From: Brevibacterium sp. ZH18
Lineage (GTDB): Bacteria; Actinomycetota; Actinomycetes; Actinomycetales; Brevibacteriaceae
Assembly (NCBI RefSeq): GCF_022748595.1
Contig: NZ_JALDSX010000020.1
Span: 1 to 58,472, forward strand
DNA: 58,472 nucleotides
Direction of reading: 5' to 3'
The notes under the pieces are model-generated. The model did not search any database. It worked only from the letters and a program-made list of their open reading frames with translations, and was not told the DNA's origin. Positions within the stretch are counted from its first letter, which is position 1, and each line of letters starts with the position of its first letter. Below are positions 28,132-37,302 of this stretch, one piece after another. Both the position numbers and the translations under genes were made by a program.

Positions 28132-29687
28132 TCTCCAATACCGGCAACTCCTCCGCGGCCCTGCCCCCGGATGCCGCCTCACCCGCCAACGACACCACCA
28201 CCAGCGCCTCCCTCTTTCCTTCCGGGGCGCGCCGGAAACGCCCCGGCTACCTGGCGCTGACCATCGGCTTCGGTGTCGTCGCCGTCTGCCTCATCGGCCT
28301 GTTCACCAGCCCCTCGGCCGCCGTCGGGGGTGCCTGGTGCATCGCCATGATGCTCGTCCTTCTGTTCCTCTCCGTGCCCGTGGCCATCGCCTTATCCGTG
28401 CCCTCGATCATCGGCGTCTACGCAGTCAGCGGCATCCCTGCGACCATGAACATCCTCTCGACGGCACCGTTCAGCGCCGTCTCGGACTGGACGCTGAGCG
28501 TGCTGCCGATGTTCATCTTCATGGGCATGCTCCTCACTCAATCAGGGCTCTCCGGCAAGGTCTACCGGGTCGCCGACCGCTGGTTTTCCTGGCTGCCCGG
28601 CGGCATCGGGATCGGTACGACCTTCGCCGGAGCCGGACTCTCCGCAGTGACGGGTTCGACCATCGGGATGACCTACGCCCTCGGCCGAGCCGGCATCCCC
28701 GAGATGCTCAGGGCCGGCTACGACAAACGCATGGCCGTCGGGACCATCATGGTCGCGGGCATGACGGGCAACCTCATCCCACCCTCGATCCTCATGGTCA
28801 TCTACGCCGGAATCGCCTCGGTGCCCGTTGGTCCGGCCCTCATGGCCGGTGCCCTGCCCGGCATTCTGCTCGCTGTCTGCTTCGCCGCCTTCATCCTTGT
28901 CCTCGGCATCATCGCCCCGAAACTCGTCGGCCGCGGCCAAAGCCCAGCCCCCACCCGCCCTACGACAAGCTGGGGTGACCGCTTCAGCTCCCTCGCTGGC
29001 ATCTGGGGTTTCCTCATCATCCTCATCGTGCTCTTCGGCGGAATGTTCTCCGGCATCTTCACCCCCACCGAGGCGGGAGCCGCCGCAGCACTCTGCTCGG
29101 TTCTGCTGTGCCTGTGGGAAAAGCGCAAGGACCATCCGTGGCGCAATGTCGCGGACTCGGCCATAGCAACGGTGTCGGCCACCTCGGCGATCTTCTTCAT
29201 CATGATCGGCGCGACGATGTTGACCAGCCTGCTGGCCATCACCGGGCTTGCTCCCATCCTCACCGGATTCATTACCGGCCTGGGCCTGTCAACGGTGGGT
29301 TTCCTGCTCGTGCTTATCGTCCTCTACATCATCATGGGCATGTTCTTCGACACCATGTCCATGATGCTGCTGACCATCCCGATCCTCCTGCCGACGCTGG
29401 AGACGATGGGAGTCAGCCCGCTGTGGTTCGGGGTCTTCGTCGTCTTGCTCGGCGAGTTCGGCATGGTCACCCCACCGGTCGGCATCATCCCCTACATCGT
29501 CCACAGCATCGTCAAGGCCAAGGACGTCAACCTCGGGCACACCATCACACTGCGCGACATCTTCATCTCGCTGTTGTGGTTCCTGCCCGTCGTCGTGGTC
29601 TTCCTCGTCCTTATGATCGCCGTGCCCGGCATGACCGAATGGCTGCCCGATCTCATCGAGACCACCAGCGGGGGACTGTCGGGCTGA
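28128..29687 (+). CDS. dctM: TRAP transporter large membrane subunit (DctM type)
   Basis: The 519-residue channel subunit has about 12-13 membrane helices and the family's SDWTLSVLPMFIFMG, SGLSGKVYR, TGNLIPPSILMVIYA and FGMVTPPVG segments. It starts at GTG 28128, overlapping dctQ by 4 bases. The first 30 residues are a Ser/Pro/Thr-rich cytoplasmic lead that most DctM proteins lack. Confidence 0.93.
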   Translation: MISNTGNSSAALPPDAASPANDTTTSASLFPSGARRKRPGYLALTIGFGVVAVCLIGLFTSPSAAVGGAWCIAMMLVLLFLSVPVAIALSVPSIIGVYAVSGIPATMNILSTAPFSAVSDWTLSVLPMFIFMGMLLTQSGLSGKVYRVADRWFSWLPGGIGIGTTFAGAGLSAVTGSTIGMTYALGRAGIPEMLRAGYDKRMAVGTIMVAGMTGNLIPPSILMVIYAGIASVPVGPALMAGALPGILLAVCFAAFILVLGIIAPKLVGRGQSPAPTRPTTSWGDRFSSLAGIWGFLIILIVLFGGMFSGIFTPTEAGAAAALCSVLLCLWEKRKDHPWRNVADSAIATVSATSAIFFIMIGATMLTSLLAITGLAPILTGFITGLGLSTVGFLLVLIVLYIIMGMFFDTMSMMLLTIPILLPTLETMGVSPLWFGVFVVLLGEFGMVTPPVGIIPYIVHSIVKAKDVNLGHTITLRDIFISLLWFLPVVVVFLVLMIAVPGMTEWLPDLIETTSGGLSG

Positions 29688-29827
29688 GCCTCGCCGAGGT
29701 GGCCCCACCAGGCAATCGCCCGTGCCGATGAGTGGCTTCCGCACGGTGTGAGGGGAGTCATGGTGGGGGTGGACTCATTCAGACCTATGATCGAAGGGAA
29801 CTCACAGCCGCCGTTCAAAGGAGTCCC

Positions 29828-31111
29828 ATGAAACGCATCCCGACGGCGGCAATCCGCCCCACGCAGGTCGCAGCAATGTTCGCCTCGCTGGCGCTCTTGG
29901 CCGGGTGTGCCGGATCGGTCGGGGGCGATTCGAGCTCGGATTCGAAGGCCTCCGCCGGTGCAGGGTTCGCCTACGACGCCTCGCAGGATGAGATCGACAA
30001 GGCGCTGGCTGACCTCGACCCGGTGACCCTGAAGTTCCAGCCGTCGTCGATGTCGGAGAAGTCGATCCTCGCGCCCAACGGGCTTGATGTGAAGAAGGCA
30101 ATCGAGGAACGTTCGGGCGGGAAGATCACCGTCGACATCGTGTGGGGCCAGGCCATCGCCAGCTACGCCGACGTCGATGATGCTCTGGCTGACGGGCGAG
30201 TCGACCTCGCCTTCACTCTGCCGTCTTACACCCCGGCGGAATACCCGGCTTTCGATGCGCTCGGTACGGCGATGTCGACGCTGCCGTCGTCACCGGTGGC
30301 CAGTGACTTGGCGGCGAATGCGGCCGGTGTCCAAGCAGCCTGGGAGACGCCCGAGGTGCTGGCCGAGTTCGGGGACAAGAAGCTCGTTCCGCTCATCCCG
30401 ATGCTCGCCGCCGGTGGGTATTCGACGATGTGCTCGAAGCCGATGGGCTCCGCCGAGGATTGGAAGGGCAAACAGATCCGCGTCGGTTCGGCCGCTGCCG
30501 GCAAACAGGTGACGGATCTCGGGGCCACCCCGGTGTCACTGTCGTTCCCGGAGACGTACGAGGCGCTGCAGCGGGGGACCGTCGACTGCGATCTCGGTCA
30601 GCTTGCACCGAACGTCGAGGCCGGAACGTTCGAGGTTGCTCCCCATATCGGAGTCGCCGCCGACGCCGGAATCGCCCGCTCTGCCGGTGCGGTCACTGCC
30701 GGAAAGAAGTACTCCGAGCTGCCGGTGGCCTACCAGCAGGTCATCTTCGACTCGATGTCCACGACGTTCTCCACCATGATGGAGGTCGTCATCGGTGCCA
30801 AGGCGAAGGCAGTGAAAGAAGCGAAGGCCAACGACGGATCGGTCGAGCCCTTCGACGACGACGTGCAGAAACAGATGGCCACATATGCCAAGATGCTCTC
30901 CGATAAGACGGCGAAGAAGGCAGGCGTTCCCGATGCGCCGTCGACGTTGAAGACCGCGGGGACAGACTGGCAGAAGAGCGTGACCGAGCTCGGTTATGAG
31001 GACAAGGGCGACTTCGCTGACCTCGATCAGTGGTACCCAGAGGGCGCGAACTACGACGAGCTCGGTACGCAGCTCTTCGAGAAGGTCATGGCCGAGCACC
31101 GGCCGGAGTGA
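29828..31111 (+). CDS. dctP: TRAP transporter solute-binding lipoprotein (DctP type)
   Basis: The 427-residue extracytoplasmic binding protein has a lipoprotein signal with lipobox LLAGC (Cys27), as expected for a Gram-positive without a periplasm. The central part (AGGYSTMCSKP, KGKQIRVGSAAAGKQV, QRGTVDC) fits the DctP fold, including the Arg that usually binds the substrate carboxylate. The ATG at 29828 follows AAAGGAG and is preferred over the longer open frame. The substrate is unknown; the neighbouring racemase hints at an amino acid or similar organic acid. Confidence 0.9.
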   Translation: MKRIPTAAIRPTQVAAMFASLALLAGCAGSVGGDSSSDSKASAGAGFAYDASQDEIDKALADLDPVTLKFQPSSMSEKSILAPNGLDVKKAIEERSGGKITVDIVWGQAIASYADVDDALADGRVDLAFTLPSYTPAEYPAFDALGTAMSTLPSSPVASDLAANAAGVQAAWETPEVLAEFGDKKLVPLIPMLAAGGYSTMCSKPMGSAEDWKGKQIRVGSAAAGKQVTDLGATPVSLSFPETYEALQRGTVDCDLGQLAPNVEAGTFEVAPHIGVAADAGIARSAGAVTAGKKYSELPVAYQQVIFDSMSTTFSTMMEVVIGAKAKAVKEAKANDGSVEPFDDDVQKQMATYAKMLSDKTAKKAGVPDAPSTLKTAGTDWQKSVTELGYEDKGDFADLDQWYPEGANYDELGTQLFEKVMAEHRPE

Positions 31112-31210
31112 GTGCGGCTGGGACCGAGGTGGAACGCCCGCCGAGGCTCCCTATGTCGATCTGATCGGCCGTAAAGAGGCCTGTGCATGAGAGCCCTCAG
31201 GAGCGAACTA

Positions 31211-31630
31211 TCAATGATCGTTCCACGGGTTGATCAGCCGAACGCCACCAAGGGGTTCGAAATGTTTCGTATTGCGGGTAGCGACCGTCATACTATTGGC
31301 CACCGCGATGGACGCGATGAGTGCGTCGTCGAGTGGCGCGTGCTCAGGAACTCGAAACGACCCCAAGACGCGCGCGGTTGAAAGATCGAAAGCCAGAATG
31401 CGGCCAGCAAACCCGGGGAGCAGTTGCTCTTCGAACCACCCACGGAGAACCAGACCTTGGCGCGAGTCCTGGCGCTCCTTCGCCAGCACTCCGCGTTCGA
31501 TTTCGGCAACACTTGGCGCAGAAATGAACTGTGCGTTGAGAGGCACCGAATTGGACCACTTCTCGACTTCGGGGTTACGACCGCGAATGCGAAGTGCAGA
31601 GACCGTGTTTGTGTCCAGCAGGAAGTTCAT
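31211..31630 (-). CDS. PIN-domain toxin (VapC/FitB type)
   Basis: The 139-residue PIN nuclease shows the acidic residues Asp6 (LLDTN), Glu43 (SVAEIE) and Asp101/Asp102 (PLDDALIA). The fourth position is Asn in ATRNTKHF, as in many FitB-type toxins. Such proteins cleave RNA when freed from their antitoxin. The start ATG overlaps the stop of the upstream antitoxin by 4 bases, the standard toxin-antitoxin arrangement. Confidence 0.9.
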   Translation of the reverse strand: MNFLLDTNTVSALRIRGRNPEVEKWSNSVPLNAQFISAPSVAEIERGVLAKERQDSRQGLVLRGWFEEQLLPGFAGRILAFDLSTARVLGSFRVPEHAPLDDALIASIAVANSMTVATRNTKHFEPLGGVRLINPWNDH

Positions 31631-31854
31631 AGCTCAGGCGTACGTGCCTGCAGGTTGAGTCGTTGTGGCTCAAAGTCGACGTCGATATCGCCGCTCATGG
31701 AGATCAGATCGACGAGCGTGGGTTTGTCGACTGCAAGTCCCGCAGCGAGTATCGCGCGAGCTTCTGCCTCAATGCTTGAGTCATGCTCGGCAGCCCGTTT
31801 GCGCAGGATTGCCTTCGTTCCTTCAGGCAAGTTTCGAATGAGGATCTGTTCCAT
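31627..31854 (-). CDS. FitA-type ribbon-helix-helix antitoxin
   Basis: The 75-residue protein begins EQILIRNLPEGTKAILRKRAAEHDSSIEAEARAIL (first 20 residues as the ribbon and first helix), which is the FitA ribbon-helix-helix pattern; the tail would wrap the toxin. Of the two tandem ATGs (31857 and 31854) the second has better spacing from GGGAGG. It precedes and overlaps the PIN toxin gene, so the pair is likely co-translated and autoregulated. Confidence 0.87.
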   Translation of the reverse strand: MEQILIRNLPEGTKAILRKRAAEHDSSIEAEARAILAAGLAVDKPTLVDLISMSGDIDVDFEPQRLNLQARTPEL

Positions 31855-31867
31855 CATGACCTCCCTT

Positions 31868-31887
31868 GATATCGCTCCAATGATATC
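31868..31887. promoter_or_regulatory. Repeated TGATATC operator upstream of the antitoxin
   Basis: TGATATC occurs at 31868-31874 and 31881-31887, 13 bp apart, just ahead of the antitoxin ribosome site. GATATC is its own complement, so the pair is both a direct and an inverted repeat. This suits a ribbon-helix-helix dimer pair and is the expected autoregulatory site. Confidence 0.6.
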
Positions 31888-31974
31888 TCGCTTGCGGCTA
31901 TTGAGGAAGCCCACCTCCTCGATGCACTGCGAATTCTCAATCTCACACGTGTCTGATCAACTAGGCTGGTGACG

Positions 31975-32015
31975 GCGCGCAACTGAGTCGGCACACCGAC
32001 TTAGCCGGAGCGCGC
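31975..32015. other. Nested hairpin upstream of the aarF-like gene
   Basis: An inner perfect stem AGTCGG-CACA-CCGACT (31986-32001) is flanked by GCGCGC on both sides (31975-31980 and 32010-32015), which can pair to form an outer stem. It ends 30 bases before the GTG start. It could be a 5' UTR structure or a terminator-like element; there is no U-tract. Confidence 0.5.
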
Positions 32016-32044
32016 ATCTGATCGAACGACAGAAGGGCTGACGG

Positions 32045-34060
32045 GTGACGATCCTCTATTCCATCGGTTTGGGCCTCATCAATGCGGTCATCGTCGGCTT
32101 CCTCGTGCGGCGGATGATGTTCACCGGAACCGGAGCCGCTCGCAATATCGTCGTCTCCCTGGTCATGGGACTCTCGATCTGGCCGATCACCCTGCAGGCC
32201 TACAGGCTCCTCGGTGTCGCCGAGGGCGGGAGCTATCCGACCCTGGATATGAGCTTTCCGGCAATCATGATCTTCCTGCTCCTCTTCGCCTGGTTCATCG
32301 TCATCCAGATGTTTGTGCTGCTCGCTGTCGAACTCGTCATGCCGACCGGCTCGCTGACCTCGCTTTTGCGTTCGGCTCCGAAGATCCCCACCTGGTACCG
32401 GCGTTTCAACCGGCTGGCCCAGATCCAGAAAATCCTCATCAAGTTCGGCCTCTCCCGCTACCTCAAACCGCGGATCCCGACCCTGCGCGTGTCCCTGCGC
32501 GAGATCGCGTCAACGACCCGTGATGCTCTTGCCTCCGCCGGCGTCACCTTCATCAAGTTAGGCCAGTTCATCGCGACCCGCGGCGATATGATCCCGCACG
32601 AATTCGTCGAAGAGTTCTCCACTCTCCAAGCCGGTGTCCCTCCGGTCCCGTTCAGCGAGGTCAGGGATCAGCTTGAGACGCAGTGGGGCAAGCCCGTCGC
32701 CGAGGTGTTCGAACAGTTCGATGAGGTTCCCTTCGCAGCCGCGTCGGTGGCACAAGTCCACCGTGCGGTGACCTGGGACGGTCGTGTCGTCGCCGTGAAG
32801 GTCCAGCGCCCGAAGATCCGCAAGCAGGTGCGCGCCGATTGCGACATCGTCCTGTCCCTGGCCGAGCGGCTCGAGCGCACGACCGAATGGGCGGGCAAGG
32901 TCGGCATCGGCAAGCTGGCGCACAGCTTCGTCGACTCTCTGCAGGGCGAACTCGACTACCGGGGCGAGCTGTCCCACATCGAGGCTCTGCGCTTGGCCGA
33001 CGAAACCGGACGTTCCGCCTCGGGGGAGGATGCGAAAGTGCGCATCCCGCGCGTGTACAAGGAGTACTCCGGTGAGTTCGTCATCGTCATGGACCTCATC
33101 GAGGGCGTTCCCCTCTCGCATGCCACCGAGGTGGTGGAGAGGCTGTCGGCTCTGGCTCGGGACGAGATCGCTCAGGACCTGTTCCTCATGGTCGTCAGGC
33201 AGGTGCTGGGGAAGGGGATCTTCCACGCGGATCTTCACCCGGGCAATATCGTGATCTCTCCGGCGGGGCGGGCAGGGCTCGTCGACTTCGGTGCTGTCGG
33301 GCGCATCGACAAACGCGACCGCCGAGCGATTGCTCTGCTGCTCATGGCCTTCGACTCTCAGAACTCGCAGGCAGCGACTGCGGCGATCCTTGATCTCCTC
33401 GGGACTCCCAGCGATGTGAATCTGCGTGAGCTGCAGCGCGAGATCGGACAGATTCTGCTGAAGTATGGGGATGGGCGTCCAGGGTCCACCTCCGCGGCGC
33501 TGTTCGGGGAGCTCATCGATTTCGTCGTCGATTTCGGGTTCCCGATGCCTGCCTCGGTGGCGACGGCTTTCCGTGCGATCAGCACGCTGGAAGGGTCGAT
33601 CACGAAGCTCAATCCCGAGCTCAATCTGCTCACCCTGGTGACGCAGAATGGGCGGAGCCTGCTGCGCGAGGTCGGGGGATTGGGCGTGGATCGTCACGAG
33701 ATGGCCCTCTACGGTGCGGCGGTGGCTCCGCAGCTGGCGGAGCTGCCCGGGCAGCTGTCACGGATCGCCGGGCACCTGCAGGACGGCACGCTTGATGTCG
33801 GTACGAGTGGGCTGAACATTTCGATGATCAAAAACCTTCTGAAATCCACGGTCGAACAGTTCATTCAGGTGATCGTGTCCACGGCGCTCATCCTCGGCGG
33901 CGTCATCCTCATGGCCGCGGACTTCGGCCCGGCCCTGGCGCCTGAACTCAAGCTCTTCACGTATTTCGGAGCGTGGGTGCTGCTGGTAGGCAGTGTCATC
34001 GCCGCCCTGGTGCTGGCCCCGGCTCTGCGCCAGCGGATGATGTGGGAAGGGCTCGGGTAG
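32045..34060 (+). CDS. AarF/ABC1/UbiB-family atypical kinase, membrane-bound
   Basis: The 671-residue protein has three N-terminal membrane helices (about 1-105), a UbiB-like kinase domain, and two C-terminal helices. Family marks are the KxGQ motif in FIKLGQFIATRGDMIP, the ATP-lysine region VAVKVQRP, the catalytic HADLHPGNI and VDFGAVG. UbiB proteins support isoprenoid quinone or lipid metabolism by an unclear ATPase mechanism. The start is GTG 32045. The N-terminal membrane part is longer than in most homologues. A patatin-like gene follows 5 bases later, so the two probably act together on lipids. Confidence 0.87.
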   Translation: MTILYSIGLGLINAVIVGFLVRRMMFTGTGAARNIVVSLVMGLSIWPITLQAYRLLGVAEGGSYPTLDMSFPAIMIFLLLFAWFIVIQMFVLLAVELVMPTGSLTSLLRSAPKIPTWYRRFNRLAQIQKILIKFGLSRYLKPRIPTLRVSLREIASTTRDALASAGVTFIKLGQFIATRGDMIPHEFVEEFSTLQAGVPPVPFSEVRDQLETQWGKPVAEVFEQFDEVPFAAASVAQVHRAVTWDGRVVAVKVQRPKIRKQVRADCDIVLSLAERLERTTEWAGKVGIGKLAHSFVDSLQGELDYRGELSHIEALRLADETGRSASGEDAKVRIPRVYKEYSGEFVIVMDLIEGVPLSHATEVVERLSALARDEIAQDLFLMVVRQVLGKGIFHADLHPGNIVISPAGRAGLVDFGAVGRIDKRDRRAIALLLMAFDSQNSQAATAAILDLLGTPSDVNLRELQREIGQILLKYGDGRPGSTSAALFGELIDFVVDFGFPMPASVATAFRAISTLEGSITKLNPELNLLTLVTQNGRSLLREVGGLGVDRHEMALYGAAVAPQLAELPGQLSRIAGHLQDGTLDVGTSGLNISMIKNLLKSTVEQFIQVIVSTALILGGVILMAADFGPALAPELKLFTYFGAWVLLVGSVIAALVLAPALRQRMMWEGLG

Positions 34061-34065
34061 GACAG

Positions 34066-34977
34066 ATGATCGAAACGACGGGTACGACGAGCACGACGCG
34101 GATCAGCGACACAGCCCTCATCTTCGAAGGCGGCGGCATGCGGGCGTCGTTGACAAGTGGAATGGTCGTCACACTGCTCGACGCCGGGCTGGATTTCGAC
34201 TGGGTCGCAGGCATCAGCGCCGGGGCGTCGAACACGGTGAACTATCTTTCCGGTGACGCCCGTCGAGCTCGCCGATCGTTCGTCGACTTCGCCGCGGACG
34301 AACAGTTTGGCGGTCTGCGCTACTTCGCTCGTGGACAGGGCATGTTCAACGCGGAATACATCTACCAGAAGGCGGGCGGGCCTGAGGAGGCGCTGCCGTT
34401 TGACTGGGAGTCGTTCCAATCAAGTACTGGGGACATGAGGATCATCGCGTTCGATGCGGTATCCGGTGACGAGGTCGTGTGGTCGCGAAAAGACACTCCG
34501 CACATCGAAGACCTGATGATTCGCGTTCGTGCGTCCTCGACGATGCCTGCCCTCATGCCGCCAGTCCATCTTGACGGTCATGTCTATGTCGACGGTGCGA
34601 TGGGCGAAGACGGTGGAATCGCTCTGAGCCAGGCCCAGCGTGAGGGCTTCGAGAAGTTCGTCATCGTGCTCACTCAGGAGCGCTCGTACCGGAAGGTGCC
34701 GCAGCGTTTCCCCGCGGTCTACCGCAGCATGTTCCGTCGGTATCCGGCGCTGGGGGAGGCGCTGTTGACCCGATGGGCGCGATACAACGAGACGCGTGAA
34801 CGCATCTTCGCCCTCGAGGCGGAAGGCAAGGCCCATGTTTTCGCCCCGGAGCGCATGCCGGTCGAAAACGGTACCCGCGACCTGCGCCGCCTCGCCGCGG
34901 CTCATCGTTTGGGGCTCTCCCAGTCACGTCGTGAGCTGCCTGCGATGCGTGAGTTTCTCGGGGCAGAAACAGTGTGA
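34066..34977 (+). CDS. Patatin-like phospholipase
   Basis: The 303-residue protein has the patatin features: oxyanion loop EGGGMR (21-26), nucleophile Ser51 in GISAGAS, and catalytic Asp176 in VDGAMGEDGG. It resembles the bacterial patatin subgroup with a C-terminal DUF6363-like region. It should hydrolyse acyl esters of lipids at the membrane. The ATG at 34066 lies 5 bases after the aarF-like stop; the longer frame upstream overlaps that gene and is less likely. Confidence 0.9.
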   Translation: MIETTGTTSTTRISDTALIFEGGGMRASLTSGMVVTLLDAGLDFDWVAGISAGASNTVNYLSGDARRARRSFVDFAADEQFGGLRYFARGQGMFNAEYIYQKAGGPEEALPFDWESFQSSTGDMRIIAFDAVSGDEVVWSRKDTPHIEDLMIRVRASSTMPALMPPVHLDGHVYVDGAMGEDGGIALSQAQREGFEKFVIVLTQERSYRKVPQRFPAVYRSMFRRYPALGEALLTRWARYNETRERIFALEAEGKAHVFAPERMPVENGTRDLRRLAAAHRLGLSQSRRELPAMREFLGAETV

Positions 34978-35109
34978 TGCGGTCTGTGTGAGAGGGGCGG
35001 GATTCTCTCAGTTCCGTAGTCGGGGGTATTAGCTGGAACTCCAAGGGGACAAGCCGGGCGCCGAGGTGTTCGCTGAGTTCGATGAGCGCCCCTTCGTTGG
35101 AAAAGGAGC

Positions 35110-36339
35110 TCAGTCGCGGGACACAATTGGACGTTGATCATCGGGGACCAACTCACCGCGAAGCGTGACCATGGCAGCGAAGCAGCAGCCAAGGAACAGC
35201 ACACCGCCTAGGGCCACTGGCAGCGCCAGATCGACTGTGCCCAGGATTCCTCCGAGTGCAGAGCCGATAGCTAGGCCCAATAGTCCAAGATCGCGGGCGG
35301 CAGCGCTGACGCGTCCGAGTAGGTTGTCCGGGACGAGTCGTTGCCGCAGCGAGAGCGAACAGATGTTCCAGACGACTGCATGCAGAATATACAGCGCCAA
35401 AAGGACACCGGCGATGATCGGGTCTGTTGTGAAGGCAAGACCGCCGAGAGTCACCGCCCCCAGGCCGAGACTGGCTGCGATCGTCGACCTGTACCCAAAG
35501 CGATTTCGAAGCCGAGGGGCGAGGAACGAACCGAGCAGTCCTCCGAGGGCGGAGAAGGCGAGCAATAGCCCGTAGCCGCTGCCGTTCAGGCCAAGATTGT
35601 CCTGAGCAAATAGCACGAGGATTGAGAATGGCAGCATGTAGCCGACGCTCGCCAGCGCTCCGATGAGTGCCAGGCTGCCGACGACTCGGTGGCGTTTGAG
35701 CCAGACGATGCCCTCGCGTGCCTCAGCGAAGACCGATTGTCGGGAGTCGATTCCGATGTCAGGCGAGTCTTCGTTACGGCGGATGGGCAGAGCGAGAGCG
35801 ACGACTCCGGCAAGGGCCCAAAGCCCGCCCATTGCGAAGACTGGTATTGACGCCGCTAGCGCGAATAGCATTCCGCCCAACGGCGGGCCGGCGAACTCGT
35901 CGGCGATCAGCTGGGCCGCTGAAATCCGCGCATTCGCAGAATCCAAGCGGTTCTTTTTGACGAGCGAGGGGAGAACGGCGACGGCCGCATTGTCGGCCAG
36001 ACTCTCGAATGTCGCGACAATGGCCATCGTTGAGTAGAGAAACACCAGTGAAGAAAGCCCGAACTGGATGGTCAGCGCAAGTCCCACCAATGCGATGCCG
36101 CGCAGAATATTTGCCACTACGATAAGCGTGCGCCTATCGATCCGGTCGACCCAGACTCCGATCGGCAGAGCAACTACGAGTCGAACAAGCGCATAGAGAG
36201 TAGCCAGGCCAGCGACGAGGCGGGGGTCATTGGTCATGGACGCTGCCAGCAGTGGCATTGATACAAAGGCAAGACCATCGGCCAAATTTGACAGCGCGTT
36301 CGCACTCCAGAGCACGAAGAAACCTCGACCGAGTGACAT
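35110..36339 (-). CDS. MFS exporter of the EntS/DHA3 type
   Basis: The 409-residue protein has 12 predicted membrane helices. The N-terminal FFVLWSANALSNLADGLAFVSMPLLA, the WVDRIDRRT loop and the region around ADEFAGPPLGG match the DHA3 group, which includes siderophore and macrolide exporters. The substrate is unknown. It is convergent with the patatin gene and divergent to nothing regulatory in view. Confidence 0.85.
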   Translation of the reverse strand: MSLGRGFFVLWSANALSNLADGLAFVSMPLLAASMTNDPRLVAGLATLYALVRLVVALPIGVWVDRIDRRTLIVVANILRGIALVGLALTIQFGLSSLVFLYSTMAIVATFESLADNAAVAVLPSLVKKNRLDSANARISAAQLIADEFAGPPLGGMLFALAASIPVFAMGGLWALAGVVALALPIRRNEDSPDIGIDSRQSVFAEAREGIVWLKRHRVVGSLALIGALASVGYMLPFSILVLFAQDNLGLNGSGYGLLLAFSALGGLLGSFLAPRLRNRFGYRSTIAASLGLGAVTLGGLAFTTDPIIAGVLLALYILHAVVWNICSLSLRQRLVPDNLLGRVSAAARDLGLLGLAIGSALGGILGTVDLALPVALGGVLFLGCCFAAMVTLRGELVPDDQRPIVSRD

Positions 36340-36476
36340 TCAAACAGCCTATCTGCTGTCAAAACCTCAGGTGAGAACCTCGCTCAGCAATCAGCAGTGC
36401 ATTCGGGCCTGATTCAGAAAGTGCTCACACACTACCCGCCGGATCAGAAATCGTTGGCGCTGGGCCAGCTCTGCTC

Positions 36477-37253
36477 CTACCCCTGCCGGTACCCCAGCTT
36501 CACCGAGATCTCCCGCGCCGCAGACTTCATCACCGGCACCAGCGCCTGCATCCGTTCCTTCGGCATGTAAGGTCGCGTGGCCGACAGTGAGATGCCGGCG
36601 ACAATGTCCCCGCTGCCATCTCGAACAGGAGCCGCCACACACCGGATCCCCGGTTCGTTCTCCTCCAGGTCGAGAGATGCCCCATCGCGTGTGTACCCGT
36701 GCATTCGTTTAACGAACGCCTCCACCGCCGAGGCGTCTGCACCCGGATTCTCGGCTGTGAACATCCGTTCCCACCGGTCTTCCTGACCCAGCAGCAGTGC
36801 CTTCCCCACACCCGTGCGCGTCATCGGCATCCTGTGGCCGATGCGTGAGCGCATCTCAGCACCGCGGGTCCCGGGGATCTTGTGGAGGTAGAGCACCGAC
36901 TCACCATCCTCGACCGAGAGATGAATCGTGTCCTGGGTCCGCTCCGCAAGAGCATCAAGGCTCTCCCGGGCGACCACCGGCAGCGGATCCTGGTTGAGTG
37001 CAGTGAAGCCGAACTCGATGAGAGTAGAACCCAGCCGAAACTTGCCCGGTGAACCATGCCTCAAATAGCCCATGTGCACCAGCAGCTGGATCATCCTATG
37101 TGCACTCGATCGACCGATTCCCGTGGCGTCGACGACGGACTTCAACGTGGTGGACCCATGGGCGACGGCACTGACGATCTGCAGACCTCTGGCCAACGTC
37201 TGAGTGCCCTGGGGGATGGCATTGCTCGCAGTGGTATCGGCGTCCTCACTCAT
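36477..37253 (-). CDS. IclR-family regulator of the galactonate genes
   Basis: The 258-residue protein has an N-terminal winged helix (about 17-75; TLKSVVDATGIGRSSAHRMIQLL) and an IclR effector domain with GKALLLGQE and CVAAPVRDGSGDIVAGISLS. The ATG at 37253 (MSEDAD) fits the family better than the longer upstream frame; no ribosome site is visible. It is divergent from dgoK by 49 bases and very likely controls the dgo cluster; IclR- or GntR-type control of galactonate genes is common. Confidence 0.9.
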   Translation of the reverse strand: MSEDADTTASNAIPQGTQTLARGLQIVSAVAHGSTTLKSVVDATGIGRSSAHRMIQLLVHMGYLRHGSPGKFRLGSTLIEFGFTALNQDPLPVVARESLDALAERTQDTIHLSVEDGESVLYLHKIPGTRGAEMRSRIGHRMPMTRTGVGKALLLGQEDRWERMFTAENPGADASAVEAFVKRMHGYTRDGASLDLEENEPGIRCVAAPVRDGSGDIVAGISLSATRPYMPKERMQALVPVMKSAAREISVKLGYRQG

Positions 37254-37302
37254 CACAACAGTATGACATTGATCCCACATATAGGGACAGCAGTGGCGTA
37301 TT

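Noticed and set aside
34988..35009. Terminator between the patatin and MFS genes
   Set aside because: Only a 6-bp stem with a 10-base loop and no U-tract; too weak to call.
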